A stretch of 64,000 bases of DNA from Patiria miniata (taxonomy: Eukaryota; Echinodermata; Asteroidea; Valvatida; Asterinidae), in contig NW_024037053.1 in assembly GCF_015706575.1 (NCBI RefSeq), forward strand, positions 930,001-994,000. The letters are read 5' to 3'. The position numbers were made by a program, and so were the translations under genes. The notes beneath the pieces were generated by a model. The model was not told where the DNA came from. It ran no database searches and saw nothing but the letters and a program-made list of their open reading frames with translations. This document shows, piece after piece, positions 35,269 to 48,115 of this stretch; the first letter of the stretch is position 1, and each line of letters opens with the position of its first letter.

Positions 35269-36540
35269 ATGGCAACCGAATCTCTCAACACAAGCTACGC
35301 CAGCACCTGCAACTGCAACCACACGGATATGAGAGTGCTGGTAGCTAACAACCACCATCCAGTCTCCAACCACGCCAGCTTAAACCAAATCAGCATCGGC
35401 AACGTCAGCAACAGCACCAGCTCCTCGCAGATGATAAAGCGGCGCACCCGACTTGTCGAGAAGGACGGCACCTGCAACATCCAGTATGAGAACATGTCTA
35501 AGAGCCGCTGGTGCAAGATCATCAAAGACATATTCACTAGTACTGTCGACATGCCGTGGCGATATAACATCCTCATGGTTATCGTGGGTTTCCTGGCGAG
35601 CTGGCTTCTGTTTGCTGTTCTCTATTATGGACTCGCCATCGCCCGAGGTGACTTTGACCATCTGGATGACCCAGAGTGGAAGCCTTGCTTTAGAAACTTT
35701 CAAAACTTTAAGTCGGCACTGTTGTACAGCATCGAGGCACAGACCACTATCGGGTTTGGATTTAGAAGCCCGACCGAACAATGCGGGGAAGTACTCTTCT
35801 TCCTGATTGTGCACACTCTCTGGGCAAACTTTATTGAGGCATTTATTCTAGGAAGCTTCATTGCCAAGGTCTCCAGACCCAAAGCCAGGGCGAAGACACT
35901 CCAATTCAGCCACTATGCCTGCATGACGAAACTCGACGGTAAAATGTGCTTCACCTTCCGAGTTGGGGACCTGCGGCAAAAATCCCACATTGTTGAGGGT
36001 CACATGAGACTTCAGATGGTGCGTCATTACGTGACGAAAGAGGGCACTGTGATCCCCTTCAAATTCCTGGACTTAAATATCGGCCATGAATTCGGTGCAG
36101 ATCGCCTCTTCCTGGTGTGGCCACTTCAGATTGTCCATGTCGTTGATGAAAAAAGCCCTCTGTACAGCATCTCCCGGGATCATCTTCGGCACATGGATTT
36201 TGAAATCATCGCCATCTTGGAAGGCATCGTGGAAGCCACGGGCACAACAACCCAGGCTAGAACCTCTTATCTCCCGGACGAGATCATGTGGGGCTTCCAG
36301 TTTGAGAACATGGTGGAGGTGAGAGACGACTGTCACTTTGTGGATATGAAGCGGTTCCACATGATGAGGGAATCGGAGGACTTCTCGAGATGTAGCGCCA
36401 AGGAGGTTGATGAGATGAGAGAGGCAGAGGATAGGGAGGTGGACAGAGATAGCGTCTGGACGTCAAGGAGGAACAGCGGAATAATCAGGAGGTCCTCGCC
36501 CATCCTTAGGGACGCGGAAAATGTGGAGTCTCGAATCTGA
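35269..36540 (+). CDS. KCNJ: Inward-rectifier potassium channel (Kir), intronless coding exon, GFG filter
   Basis: Encodes 423 aa from ATG 35269 (good context, AAAATGG). The reading frame is open further upstream but has no ATG there. Cytosolic N-terminus with RLVEKDGTCNI; outer helix about 99-122; pore with C140, filter TIGFG at 160-164 and C172 (the usual Kir disulphide pair); inner helix about 174-198; then the cytosolic Kir domain (RPKARAKT, DEKSPLY, FEIIAILEGIVEATG). The inner-helix rectification position is Glu190, expected to give strong polyamine block. The filter has Phe where most Kir channels have Tyr; Kir6 channels also carry GFG. The C-terminus ESRI is a class I PDZ ligand. In the family it sets resting potential by passing K+ inward at the plasma membrane as a tetramer needing PIP2. 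It is intact, and is the upstream member of a tandem pair with the gene at 52465-54012. Confidence 0.95.
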   Translation: MATESLNTSYASTCNCNHTDMRVLVANNHHPVSNHASLNQISIGNVSNSTSSSQMIKRRTRLVEKDGTCNIQYENMSKSRWCKIIKDIFTSTVDMPWRYNILMVIVGFLASWLLFAVLYYGLAIARGDFDHLDDPEWKPCFRNFQNFKSALLYSIEAQTTIGFGFRSPTEQCGEVLFFLIVHTLWANFIEAFILGSFIAKVSRPKARAKTLQFSHYACMTKLDGKMCFTFRVGDLRQKSHIVEGHMRLQMVRHYVTKEGTVIPFKFLDLNIGHEFGADRLFLVWPLQIVHVVDEKSPLYSISRDHLRHMDFEIIAILEGIVEATGTTTQARTSYLPDEIMWGFQFENMVEVRDDCHFVDMKRFHMMRESEDFSRCSAKEVDEMREAEDREVDRDSVWTSRRNSGIIRRSSPILRDAENVESRI

Positions 36541-36690
36541 TGATGAAGCAGAATATAGTCACGGTAATTAGTCAATTTCTTGTCTCATATTTAATCTCAC
36601 AAACAATTGTAACTTCTTCTAACAAGTTCTTAGTATAGTCATCATGAAAATATAAAAGTCAGGAAAAATCAATGCACAATGAAATAAGTG

Positions 36691-36769
36691 AATAAAAAAG
36701 CCAGGTTTTGTCACCAATATGGTTTACCTCATAGGCTGAAGTACAGCACGAAGCTGTAAATAAAATAAA
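36691..36769 (+). terminator. Poly(A) signals downstream of the first Kir gene
   Basis: AATAAA occurs at 36691-36696 and as an overlapping pair at 36759-36769, about 150-230 nt after the stop codon. These are the first good signals after the gene, so the 3'UTR is probably short. Confidence 0.55.
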
Positions 36770-39539
36770 GCTGGGAGATTTCCTTACAGTCATCTGATTT
36801 GCAATCTATTTGGCTTCTTTAGCAACTCTGGCCTTTTATTCTGGTAGAAGTTTTGCCATGTTTGGCACTTTTATTGTATGTTCAACAGACTATACCATTG
36901 AAGTGCAGTTTTTTTCTGTGAAGTTTTTAAGACCATTAACAGTCATTGTGCAGTTGAGACAGTTCTGTCCATACATGACGATGGAGCAATGTTTTGTCTT
37001 GAATTGTTGACCCTTTGGTCAAAACCTTTTTTTTTTTTTACCCAGTCACATATAAGATGGGAAAAAATATGTGAACAGTTTCATTTTTTTCACAAAATTT
37101 TAGAAACCCATGAAACATTCACACTTCAAGTATTCAAAACAAACTGAGAATAATTGCCTTTTTTAATCATGTTCTCTCATTCTAATTAAATTAAAGATTT
37201 AATTAGAAAGATACTAACAAATAGCAGGCGATTAACCTGCAGATTTACATATTCATGTCATGAGTCAACGATTACCTCAATTAAGATCGACCGGTATCAG
37301 ACGAAGCATTAAATGATGCTGCCTGCATGTACGCCTTCTTGATTAAGGGAAGTAGGGGTACAGCAAATTAATTGGAATTAAATTGCTACCAGCTTCTTCA
37401 TTGCTAATAGGTGAAACCAGATCCAACGGTTAGGCTTGAGGATTAAAACAAGAAACTAATCACACATTTCCAATTATACCAGTTGCATGCAGGGGCGTAA
37501 TAAGGATTAAACTTCTAGGGGGGCACCTGGACGTGCACAATTCTGTCAAGGGGAAACTGAAGACAAATATCTTATTATTTTTGTTCAGTTCAAAATTTCA
37601 AATTTGGGGTGGGGCTGGGGAGGCACATGAACACCCGCTGGGGGAGGGTTTATTATGCCACCGGATGCTTGTAGGATTCTTATCAAGAAAGGGAATCCAA
37701 TTAAAGATGGTTCAGTTGAGCTGGAGAGTAACACCTAATATAATTTTTTTCCAAAAAAAAAGAAGTTTTAAATCTACCTATCTTTGCCAGTACAATTACG
37801 GATGCTTGGTATTCATAATAAAAAAAAAATTCAATTCTAATATTTCTTTTATCAATTATGTGTACTTTTTCACATTTTGAAATATAGAATACTGGACCTG
37901 CCAATTCAATCCAGACAACGAAAATATGGCCTTTTAACCTTAAAATGATATATTCAGGTCACTCAAGTACTTTTAGCAGCGTTTCATTTTTGAAATTTAA
38001 ACTTGATTGAAAAATAGGTTGTTTTTTGCTTCTCTCTCAACATCCTCAACTGGGAAAATATACTGACAAATGTCAACTTTAATGGTGGATATTGGGCATT
38101 ATTTGTGTCTGAAAGTAAAACGGATATTAGTTTATCTCCTATCCCAAATGTGGTTTCATTGCTACAAACCCCCCCAGTTAGCATTTGGAAAAGCCCAGGC
38201 GTAATGCTCAATCTGATTGGACAGGCCACAACAGCACTGCCATAGTCAGGAACGAACCACTGTGTTTGGAACCTGGGCTATAAACTAAGCCTAACGTCAA
38301 GTGACTGCTTTCCAGTAAATCCACACAAAGTATCAGGAATACAAAAGACTGTTACAAGCTGTACAGTCACTTATTAGGGGGAGGGGGAGGGAGATGTTCA
38401 ATGGATTTTGTGCTTTTGAAGGACTGGATACTCCAAAAGTCTTGGAAGTGTTCAGAAGAAAATCAATGAATCATGTTTGGCCAGATTCAGAAACCTACTT
38501 AGTTTGCTTTGTTTCCAGATAAATTTCACTGTGAATGAACAACTCCAAGTGTCATAATTTAACAAGAAAGTTCTCTTAGAATGAAAAATACTTTAGAGAC
38601 AATTATTTTTAAAAAGGAAAGGCTCCACATGAAAAGCTTTGGCCTGCAGCATATCACAATACTCAGTTTGGGAAGAATTTCGTACATAGACATCACACAT
38701 TTTCCCCTGCAGTGACCTACCAGCTATATCAGAAAGTGATAACATTGTCCTAAAATGTCAAATTTAGCAGGGAAACTATTGAAGCATTTACTGAGAAAAC
38801 ACTTCAAAAATGTCAGACCAGTCTCATAGGGTTTGTGCACAGGGTGTCAAGTGGTGTCCAGGTATGGAACTCTTTAATTTAAGGAGAGGATTTAATTTCA
38901 AGAGAAAAATCCAAATTTGAAAAAGGGGAGTAAAAATTGTCCCTCACAATTTTTAAGGAGGATGAACAATATTTTGGTCCAGTTGGTAGTTTGGATTGTG
39001 TAAAGCTCTGAACTGACAATGTAAACATGCCGGGTCAGCTGATGTTTTCAATAAAAATGATTCACATTCATCACAGCATTACAAATATCACCTGGACGTG
39101 ATACTTTAATAGGGTCTTCCTGAAACCTTCAGAGTGGCTTAGTTCTGAGACACGTGTATTAATTCTGCTAGTCCCTCTGTCATTGGTGGGAAAACATGTA
39201 GATTTGTAATGGAAGGGGACCAAAGAGAGGGGGGGGGGGGAGTAAAGTATAAGTTAGATGTAATGTATGTATTTGTGAAGTTGAAATTCTCAATAGGAGA
39301 TCCAGACATATCGGTATATGTAGATTCACTCAATGATTTGGAAATATTTTAAAGGAGGGAAAAGGAAGAGTGATCTTCATTTCCTTCCAAACAGCATGAG
39401 GGCTTGTGAACATGATATATTTCTAATTAAGATTATCTTTGGATAGATTACACAAAAATAGGTCTACAGTCACAAACACCTTTTCTGGTTTCTACATTTA
39501 TCTTCTCTGTAATTTTTAAAAAGTAGAATGAGGGACCAG

Positions 39540-40000
39540 ACTATTTAAAGTGAAAAATCACTATAATTTAAGAATCATTACAGTTGAAAATCGTGTGAAA
39601 GCGTGATCAATTCGATTGAATAAATTTCACTCCAAATCATCTCGTCCTATTTTCAGTCCGATAGAGTAAGTTTTCACCAAAAACAGAGTGAAATTCACAG
39701 TTTAGAAATGACAGAAGTAATAAAACCCGACTTGTATTTTCAGTAAAAACCACAGTGAAACTTCGCTTGTGAGTCATACATTTCACTTCACTTTTGCTTT
39801 CCTGCAAAGTTAAACAAAAAACCCCAAACAAATTATTAAATAAACCACCAAAACAGAGTGAAGTTCACTGTTTAGAAATGACAGAGGTAATAAAACCCGA
39901 CTTGTGTTTTCAGTAAAAACCACAATGAAACTTCACTTGTAAGTCATAAATTTCACTTCACTTTTGCTTTCCTGCAAAGTTAAAAAAAACAAAAAAAAAC
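39540..40000. repeat. Tandem duplication of about 168 bp, rich in TTTCAC
   Basis: 39677-39825 and 39845-39995 match with few changes (ACAGAGTGAA.TTCAC, TTTAGAAATGACAGA, AATAAAACCCGACTTGT, TTTGCTTTCCTGCAAAGTTA). A weaker copy of the words precedes them. Both copies end in A-rich tracts. Confidence 0.8.
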
Positions 40001-42119
40001 AAAAAAACCCCCCAAGAGCCAAGATCATTGTGTCTGGCAAAGTTTCTTCAATGGCACTGTTCCTGTGCACATGTCCTTTTTAATTGGTCTAGACCTCAGA
40101 TTTCCTTGCCATGTAACCCTTTCAGTAATCATGTTATGACTGGGACTTTTTTGTCCGGGATGGTTGTCGGAGCAGAGGAAACATTGAATTTGGTCAACAA
40201 CTTAATGGTTTTACGCAGATATTTTGCGTCTTGTGGGGAATTTTTTTTTGGGGGGGGGAGAGGTGGGACAATATGAGGTCATCAGGGGAGGGAAGAGGTA
40301 AATTGGGGAGGGGTTAATGGCCTACAACATGAGCCACAGAGGGCTTCAAAATTACTCATTGTAATTATATTTGCTGATGTCCCTGTTGCACAGAATCAAG
40401 CTTTTTGCTTCTCTTTTAAGACTTGTCCCTTCACAGGAACTGATTTATCGTCAGCAGGTTGCCACAGCACCCCTTCCCCTTGCAGACGGAACTAGCTCAT
40501 TTGCATACATAATTGGCTTGACTCATGACCAGGTGACGCAGATTTCCAGTGTTGAAACCTCGTCCTTATTATTATTTTTTTTTTTGCAGTTTTTTTTCTT
40601 CAAATAAGTTGACAAGGAAGTACACAGTCACATTTAATTTGAAGACATGTCAAGTGTATGTCACCCTTTCAAAACTGGCCTTTAACCGGTTCAAAATGAC
40701 AAGTCATGAATTGGGGGATTTCAAGACGGCACATTTTTAACATCATCTCCGCTTAATTGTTGGGAACCACTATGTAACTCGTGCAATCTGGGCCTCCTGT
40801 AAATCTGTGCTTGCGTAACTTTTGGTCACTACTGTATGTTTTTAAGGATGTCCCCTTAACGTTAACGGTGTCAACTTACTAATGAATAAACCCACTTCTC
40901 CATGAGCTTTTTTCCTCAATTTGGTTTTAAAACAAATGGATACCTTGACAAGACTGCAAGAAGCCCACAATTGCCTTGTTCGATACTTGCAGAAGAATGC
41001 ACAAGTGGACACCACGTAACTTAGGTTAACTGTCCACAGATACCATTATAATCTGCTTTGCAGTTAAAAACATTTTGCCTCTTATCTTTTCAATGTTGTT
41101 TTCCACTTTGGTTTTTTCCCCCAACAATTGAAGAGAAAACTAACAGCATGCAGCTTTCGTCTTGCTTCAGATCTCTAATGTCCCACTTTTGGTTGCCAGT
41201 ATTGTGTCCTTACACATGTATCAAACTTCACACTAGGGTCGATGGGTATTTATAGTTGAATGATTCATCATTTTTAGAGCCAAAGCTGCCACTAAATCGC
41301 ATTTGAAATCCAAATTTTGTTTTATACAAGGAAATAATGTGCCAAACAGAATACTGAAAACTTCCTGGCAAAGTGGGTAAGAGTTTAAACATTCCGATCT
41401 TCCACTTGTGTACGTGTTTGAGAAGGTGCCTAGAATAAAGCTGACAGACGTACATTAGAAATGTAATTGCAGTTCACTGCAATGTCAACCAAATACAGAA
41501 TACGTAAATTTAAAGCCATCTTGGCAGACTTGTACGTTCACTGGCCCTGCTTATAAAAACAGCCATTACACATTGTAGCTTCTTACAGAAAGTATATTTT
41601 GAAAGGACCCTTATGCAACTGAATGAATTATTAATGATGAAGCCGTTAGACCGTCCATTGTGCATTTTGAATAGTTCTGGAGGTGTGTTCATTGGCCAAT
41701 CAATAACGTAGTAAATTTACAAGTGGCTGAGTGTCAGGAAGTATGCATAATTTGTACCGTATACCGACATACCGGGTGGGCAATTAGTGAAACTGCTAAT
41801 GTTGATGACAGGAATTTTACAAACTTGTTTCAGCTCATCATGAAACAAGACTATAGACAAGCCTAGTAAAGCTGGGGGGGGGGGGGGGGGGTTCCGGGTC
41901 CCAGACCAATTTGGTGTAAGGCGTCTATAGGTAGTCAATTGAGACAAATTTTTTGGGCAAAAGTGAGGTTTACAGAGCCCATGCAATATAATTTGTTTAA
42001 TGCAATCCTTGGAAATGCACCTTTCTGTCTAATTAACCCTATTTTCAATTTTCGTTTTGCCATTTGCAAGGGTATTTTGGTGCCTTTTTGGTTTTTATGC
42101 CAATGCAAATTTTCATATT

Positions 42120-42560
42120 CATGAGCAGTAACAGTGATTTCATTTCAGGCAGAAACCTCAATGTAACAGGTGTTTCAGCACCAAAAGTTGCCAGAATTTT
42201 GGATATTTCGCTGTCGAACACTTTCTCTTTTGGGGTGATTCGTTGTTGTGTCAGTACATGGTACTAAGCCAATGAGCAAACTTTTCTCACAAATATTTTC
42301 CATAAGCAAATTTGGGGTTCACTATTTCAACGGGAAACCCCTTAACTGAACATTGTCTTCCGGAAACAACATCACAGTGGCAGTGCCCTCAGTTTTCCGG
42401 AAAAGCATGGACAATTTTAAATGTTCAAAGAAGTGCACTTTTCAATAAAATTAATCAAAAAGGGATGTCAAATAGTTTTCATGCATTAAAGAGGAGTAGA
42501 AAGTTACACAAAATATGTTCCCAAGAAAAATTCACTTCTTCGACCCTTCAACCAAGCCCA
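42120..42560. repeat. Dispersed 430-bp repeat (copy 1)
   Basis: Collinear with 57530-57965: GGCAGAAACCTC, AAAGTTGCCAGAATTTTGGA, GTGTCAGTACATGG, AGCCAATGAGCAAACTTTTC, GAAGTGCACTTTTCAATAAA, AAAGGGATGTCAAATAGTTT. Probably an old transposon fragment. Neither copy carries an intact gene. Confidence 0.75.
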
Positions 42561-44790
42561 ATTCACAGTCAATGAGTCTGAGTATAGAGACAGAATTGTA
42601 GGCTGGTCTACAGGTACCAGAATTTGTTACAAAACCATATATATTTTGGAATTTGGACTTACAAACAAAAGAAAGTGCTCAATACATACATCTCACAAAC
42701 CCAGAAGTCAATAACAAAAAAATAAAACTGACACATGAATGTAGATTCGGAATCAAGGACCAATAACAACCAAACAATTGTGTTGTGAACAAATTATCAT
42801 CAACTGTACAAGATTAGAAACCCTTACATGTACCAGTAGTCCTAACTTTTTCAAGCATACATGTACCAAATTTAGTTTTGCTACAAACAGTTCCAAAGCT
42901 TGATAGTTTTCTTCTTTTTTTTGCAAGTGGCACTTTGGCCCTGTGGTATGTATTTGTGTGCATGCATGAACTCTATGGCCCAAAGTATCTGATCAAAAGT
43001 TCTCACTTTGTTGCAAATCCCATTACTTTCTGGGCCACTTCCGCGAGCAGGCTCTGACAGTGCAGAAACGAAACTTCTCACAAAATTCTGTTTGGGTGCA
43101 AAACAGGAATACAGAAAATGCCCTGAAGTGAAAAATCCGTTCAGTGAAAAGGTCTGCTTTTGTTGGCGGATCGGTTGTTAAAGTGAGCTTCTTTACTCTG
43201 CTTTGATAAAGAAAAAAAAAGACTGACCGGACCATTCTTGTGAGTTCTAAAAGTTCTAATAATGGACTGTTTACACTTGATTAGGCTTGTTAACAGGTTG
43301 ACACAGGCATTTTGAACACAGTGCCCTGTCACAGTGTTAAAAAGAGAACCTCATCAACAAATAACTGTTAACAGTTACCGTAGGTACATGTATTTATATG
43401 TACTTGCAATGGGCTATCTAAAATGGTTGTTGGACTCTACACTTTTTTAGGGGGCAAAAGATGGACAACAGAAGAAAACACATAAAATATCTCAAGATTT
43501 GTTTTATAAAACGTATAGTCAAATTGGATTTGAAAGCAATGAATCAATGCAATGAATTTTCTTACACTTAGATAAATTTACATGTGTGTCAGTTTTCCAG
43601 TAATGTACAAGATGAATGTATAGAAAGAATGACTCTCATATCATTAACAGTTTTAAGATTAAAGAAAATCAGTATAGTACTGCTGCATAAACCACTCTAT
43701 AAGACAACATGTAAACCATTTTATGAGCAATAAAATGAGGAGTTAAATTCCTAAAATAAACCCCTAGATAAAGAAAACTACAGGCAGCTGAAATAAGATT
43801 GTTCTTAAGTTTTTGATTGTCTTGTGCAGAAACATCACAAGACACAAACTCTAAAATTTGGTTTTCTGAAACAGACCACTCTTTTTGTGGATTGGGACCC
43901 AGCAATAAAATGATCAATACATGTACTAATAGGCATTAGTTAAGTTATGTGGCCATCAAAAGAAAAACGTAGCTTAGTATGGAATCAGTAACAGAATCAA
44001 ATAACTTTAAAATGTGGAATTAAAGGTGTCCCGCTTGCAATGCCAAAAGTATCATTGGAAATGGTGAATCATGAAAACAATATTTTTTGAAATCCATCCA
44101 GTCGCCTTTACTGTCCCAAAGACTAGTCTGTGAGAAATTTGTCAAGTTTTGTCTCTTGAACCAGTTCGGCCTATCTGTGGAACTCCCTACCGTACTTTAT
44201 ACAACCTTTCACAATTCCAACAAACGTGGACAGATAACTTTTGTCAATATGACATTTTTCATTCTTTATTGTCCTTTCTACATTTTGCAGCATACACCTT
44301 AGTCTTCATGATCAGTGGCTCTTGGCCTTGTGATTTGGGAGTATACCAATTAAAAAATTGTGAGCAAAGTACAGTCAGAGTTTTTGTTTATTCAAAAATA
44401 GTTTTCATCGTACAAAATCAGAAAATCTATTACAATTTTGTAGAAGCACATGCAAGTACCAGTATGTATACATGTACATGTACACTTGTATGTTTACAAA
44501 ACAAATGCCATCTCTATATCCTACATGTGCATGTAAGTCTGACTATGACAACTTGACAAGTTCTGCATCTTTCAAAAGTTTTGTATTGATTAGCTTCGTG
44601 GGCGGCTTATTCAACATCCATTGATGGATTACCCCCCCCCCCCAACAAAGGGGCAGTGCATCAGCTCAAACATTTGGGACATCTGCAGTGTCATCACTTT
44701 TGGCTTCTTGCCAAAAGTCTACAGGGACTGATAATAGTGCGTGGATTAGGATGGGGCCAAAACGATTCAACTTTTTCAGCAAATAGTATA

Positions 44791-45343
44791 CAAATATTGA
44801 CTGCTTCGAGTGATGTAGTAAAACTAGCCTCCCGAGGTGATTCATGAAGCATTCTATTTTCCCGAGGCGAAGCCGAGGGAAAATAGAATGCTCCATGGAT
44901 CACTGAGGGAGGATAGTTTTGTTACACCACGAGAAAAGCAGTCAATATTTGTTTTATAACACCTCTCCCACAGATTCTGCTTGATTTTAAGCGATAACTG
45001 ATTAATTTAATCTGAATACAATAAAAATTCTATTCTATTTGAATAAGAAATTAGTTGAAAATCAACTTGCACTTTTTTCTAACTACCTCTTCACGAAATG
45101 TTTTAACCCAGCTCTGTAGCGCTTGTGCTTGGAAACACTGATACGCGTATAACGCGCAACACACACACCCCTATGCAATTTGCACACAGTGGGTATAGTA
45201 CTTTGGTTGCTACGGGTATAGTACTTTGGTTGCTATGGGTATAGTACTTTTGGCCGTGCACTGAAAGATAGCAAAAATAGAAAGTACCATGTGACTCGCT
45301 CTCGGCCAATCAAAACACAGAATCTGTGGGTGAGGTGTTATAA
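44791..45343. mobile_element. Fold-back block plus adjoining inverted-repeat element (copy 2)
   Basis: 44791-44952 is a palindrome: CAAATATTGACTGCTT to AAGCAGTCAATATTTG, with CCGAGGTGA/TCACTGAGG arms inside. Directly adjoining, 44955-45343 starts TTATAACACCTCTCCCACAG and ends with its near-perfect inverse. The latter contains a 24-bp tandem repeat (GGGTATAGTACTTTGGTTGC) at about 45190-45250. The copy at 14680-15613 shows the two travel together. Confidence 0.7.
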
Positions 45344-45921
45344 ACAGTTATATGCCGAGCACATGTTTATGCTTACCTGCCAAGCATTATGGGCACTAGG
45401 CATTATGCTTAACAGCTGTATTCCAACTGTTTCTTTGCTTAAAATATCCAAATGTGTTCTCTGTTGGGGAACAAGACAAGAGCAATCAGCTCCAAGTAAA
45501 AACAAGTTAATCTCAAAACCAAAAATTTGAAGGTTGTTCAAACTTAATGGGGTCAGAAAAACATTGAAGGTGCAATGGGAACATGTTACACGTTACTAGG
45601 CTGGTTTAAAAATAAAAAGGGTTTGGGGGTTAGTGTTAAGTGAAAGTAAAACTCTCCTCCTCAAATTTGTTTATAATCTGTTGCCGGGGAGACAGAATTC
45701 ACCTCTTCTCAGTAACAAGAACAAAAACCCCTTAGTTTTTCTAATAAAGGGTGAATATCAACCACTCTTACCAAAGCAACCCCCCGCCCCCCCCCCAAAA
45801 AAAATGCATGTCCCTATATTTGAACTGCCATTTTCCAAGCTTATAAAAAAAAACGGTCAATGACATCTTTAGCAGACAAGTAATTGTTCATCTTACCAAT
45901 TTGTTTTTATTGTTCTTTCAG

Positions 45922-46082
45922 ACTTTTCATCAAATCCAGCACCAAGGAACCATGAAGAAAGACTATGACATCACTGGAGAGAACAAGAAGACCTTTTTTT
46001 TTGAAAAACTGCCTCAGTTGTAAAAACTGCCATGAAGGACAAAAAATGTAAAAAGTATAACTGTTTATTAAAGCCAAATAAA
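45922..46082 (+). other. Candidate 3'-terminal exon of unknown transcript
   Basis: A strong acceptor (TTATTGTTCTTTCAG ending at 45921) is followed by a short open frame from ATG 45952 (23 aa, MKKDYDITGENKKTFFFEKL and three more residues, stop 46021-46023) and AATAAA at 46077-46082 with T/G-rich sequence after it. It could be an alternative end of the first Kir transcript or part of a separate non-coding RNA. I see no matching upstream exon. Confidence 0.3.
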
Positions 46083-46768
46083 TGTCATTGTAAATATATG
46101 TACTATTTATAAAAGGAAGGTTGTACGTTGAAACTTGCAGCGCCTTACACATGTGCAGCTGTAGCATAATGATGTAAACTTTATAATTAATTGTAACATA
46201 GTTTTATCTGAGTGGTTTCCCCATGTCTCACTGAAATACTTAAATGTTTTTGGGACGGGCAAAATATTACTTTATTTTGCATTGACTCGGAGCAAGAAAA
46301 CACTGTGGGTGGTGGTTGCTGTGTGTGTCTAGATATAGATTAGATCTTTCCAGTTTGAACTCAGTTTGTTATACACCATTATGAGAACTATTTCAATGTT
46401 TCAATTTCATGTTTCCTCAGAAATCTTTAACGACGAGTACGTCACTTAACTCAAAATGCACGATAGAGCTGAGACAAAGCATGGTTTAAAAAGAAAAATT
46501 ATTATCCACATCCAAAAGTACAAAAAACTGCCAATTGCACGACTGGGTGCCAATGTAGAAGATGTGAGTACGTACTAGTTTTTTTTTTGTATAAATTGAA
46601 ATGTCTTCAGAAATCAGGGTGATTTGTGATGGAAATTAAAGTTTAGAAGGATTTTAGTTTAACAGGTATTGCGGCATGCCCTTACAAAAACACAAATATT
46701 GTCGCGTCAGTGCAACTAGGTTGCAACTCCATTCTGCAACAAAGTTGTACCTCGCGCGAATACGCTCC

Positions 46769-46905
46769 GTGCAACAAGGTCGTATCTCGACGTCCATTGA
46801 CTTTGTGTGCACATCCGGGTTATTTTAAGTGAGATACGACCTTTTGACATTCTGAAACTCGCATTTCATGTATGGCCCCTTCTAGGAGATACGACCTTGT
46901 TGCAC
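46769..46905. repeat. Perfect 20-bp inverted repeat pair
   Basis: GTGCAACAAGGTCGTATCTC at 46769-46788 and its exact reverse complement at 46886-46905. Related half-copies (GTGCAACTAGGTTGCAAC, GAGATACGACCTTTTG) lie around and between them. Likely a small inverted-repeat transposon; no duplication found. Confidence 0.7.
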
Positions 46906-48039
46906 AGACAGGACGATCTCCTTTTGAGAAAAGCTGACAACTTATATAATTAGCAAACAAAATAAGTATGTTAAGCTGTAAAAATAACAGCTCACCCCAA
47001 AAACAAAACTGCAACAGTGAACCGTGAAATTGATGATTGAGGAAATTATTTTATCACTTTAGGAATGCGGTCAAGCAGCTTTTGTAATTTTCAAAGTTTC
47101 CTTATGATTACCAAGGTTATGTTTACAAACTGAATAATCGTAATTCACAATTTATTTCATATTTATCGATTTCAATTGAATTTTTTAACAACTACTGATG
47201 AATTTTAAATAAGCAAACAAGCCAATGTACATGACATCTTACTCCTTTACAAACAAGAGAGTAGTGGGCCCTTGCTGTCAATGGCACCTTTTATGCAATT
47301 TACGATGTACAATGTACATGTGCTGTTTGAAGTACTTTAGATCTAATTACAGATTCTTCTTCTTGTATGATAGAAAGTGTACAGGTATTTTTTACAGGTA
47401 TGATTACAGGAAATATGTAGCAATTAAATACGTCATTTTTGGAGTGCTGCATGACTGAGTCTTGTCTTCTGATTATTGGTTCGGACGAGTAAACAGAATT
47501 TTCATCGTATCTGCAAACTATGTGACAATTTGACAGATGCAAAATTTTAATGTGCAAAAATTCCAGTTGCTTTCCTGCTATTGAGTAGACCTTAAAAAGG
47601 ACTATCACACATAATTAACACAGTACATTATATTTTCAATCAAAACAATTCTTCCAGTTTCTCTCAAGAACATGTACCCTTCAGCAGATTCAACAGTCTT
47701 TGTAAAAAAAACTCTTGAAGAAGTACATACATGTACATATTTCTCTTAACAATTTTACCTTTAAAAATAACCCCAGTTACGTCCCTGGTTGGGGGGGGGG
47801 GGGAATACAGTATAGGGTTTTGCCATTCGTCAAATAAGAACTGTATCTAAAGAGCTGTCCAGAAGCACAAGCTCTATCGAGTGGAAGTTGAACCCTCCGA
47901 CTTATTGCAGACGCAAACTATAGTTTGAGTCTAATTTCATGTAGCAGCAGATACCACAAACAATTAATTTCCGAAGTTATTATTGGGGGGGGGGGGGGTT
48001 GACCTGGAAACACTACACTTGGTGCTCACAAGAACAAAT

Positions 48040-48115
48040 TGCAAGCTTCTCAGTGGGACTTGAACCTACGACCTCTTGCTTTATACTTGCGCTTACTCGA
48101 CCACTGAGCTGGGGG
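48040..48115 (-). mobile_element. tRNA-like SINE head, minus strand
   Basis: On the minus strand: CAGCTCAGTGGTCGAGTAAG (box A) and GGTCGTAGGTTCAAGTCCC (box B). The anticodon arm and acceptor stem do not fold properly, so a SINE fragment is more likely than a tRNA gene. Confidence 0.5.

Larger units (their letters stand above)
36770..45900. other. Intergenic region between the Kir genes, left part
   Basis: AT-rich, with the tandem duplication at 39.5-40.0 kb, the dispersed repeat at 42.1 kb and the inverted-repeat elements at 44.8-45.3 kb. CAGGGGCGTA at 37493 may be a further CAGTGGCGTA-type fragment. No gene seen. Confidence 0.5.
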
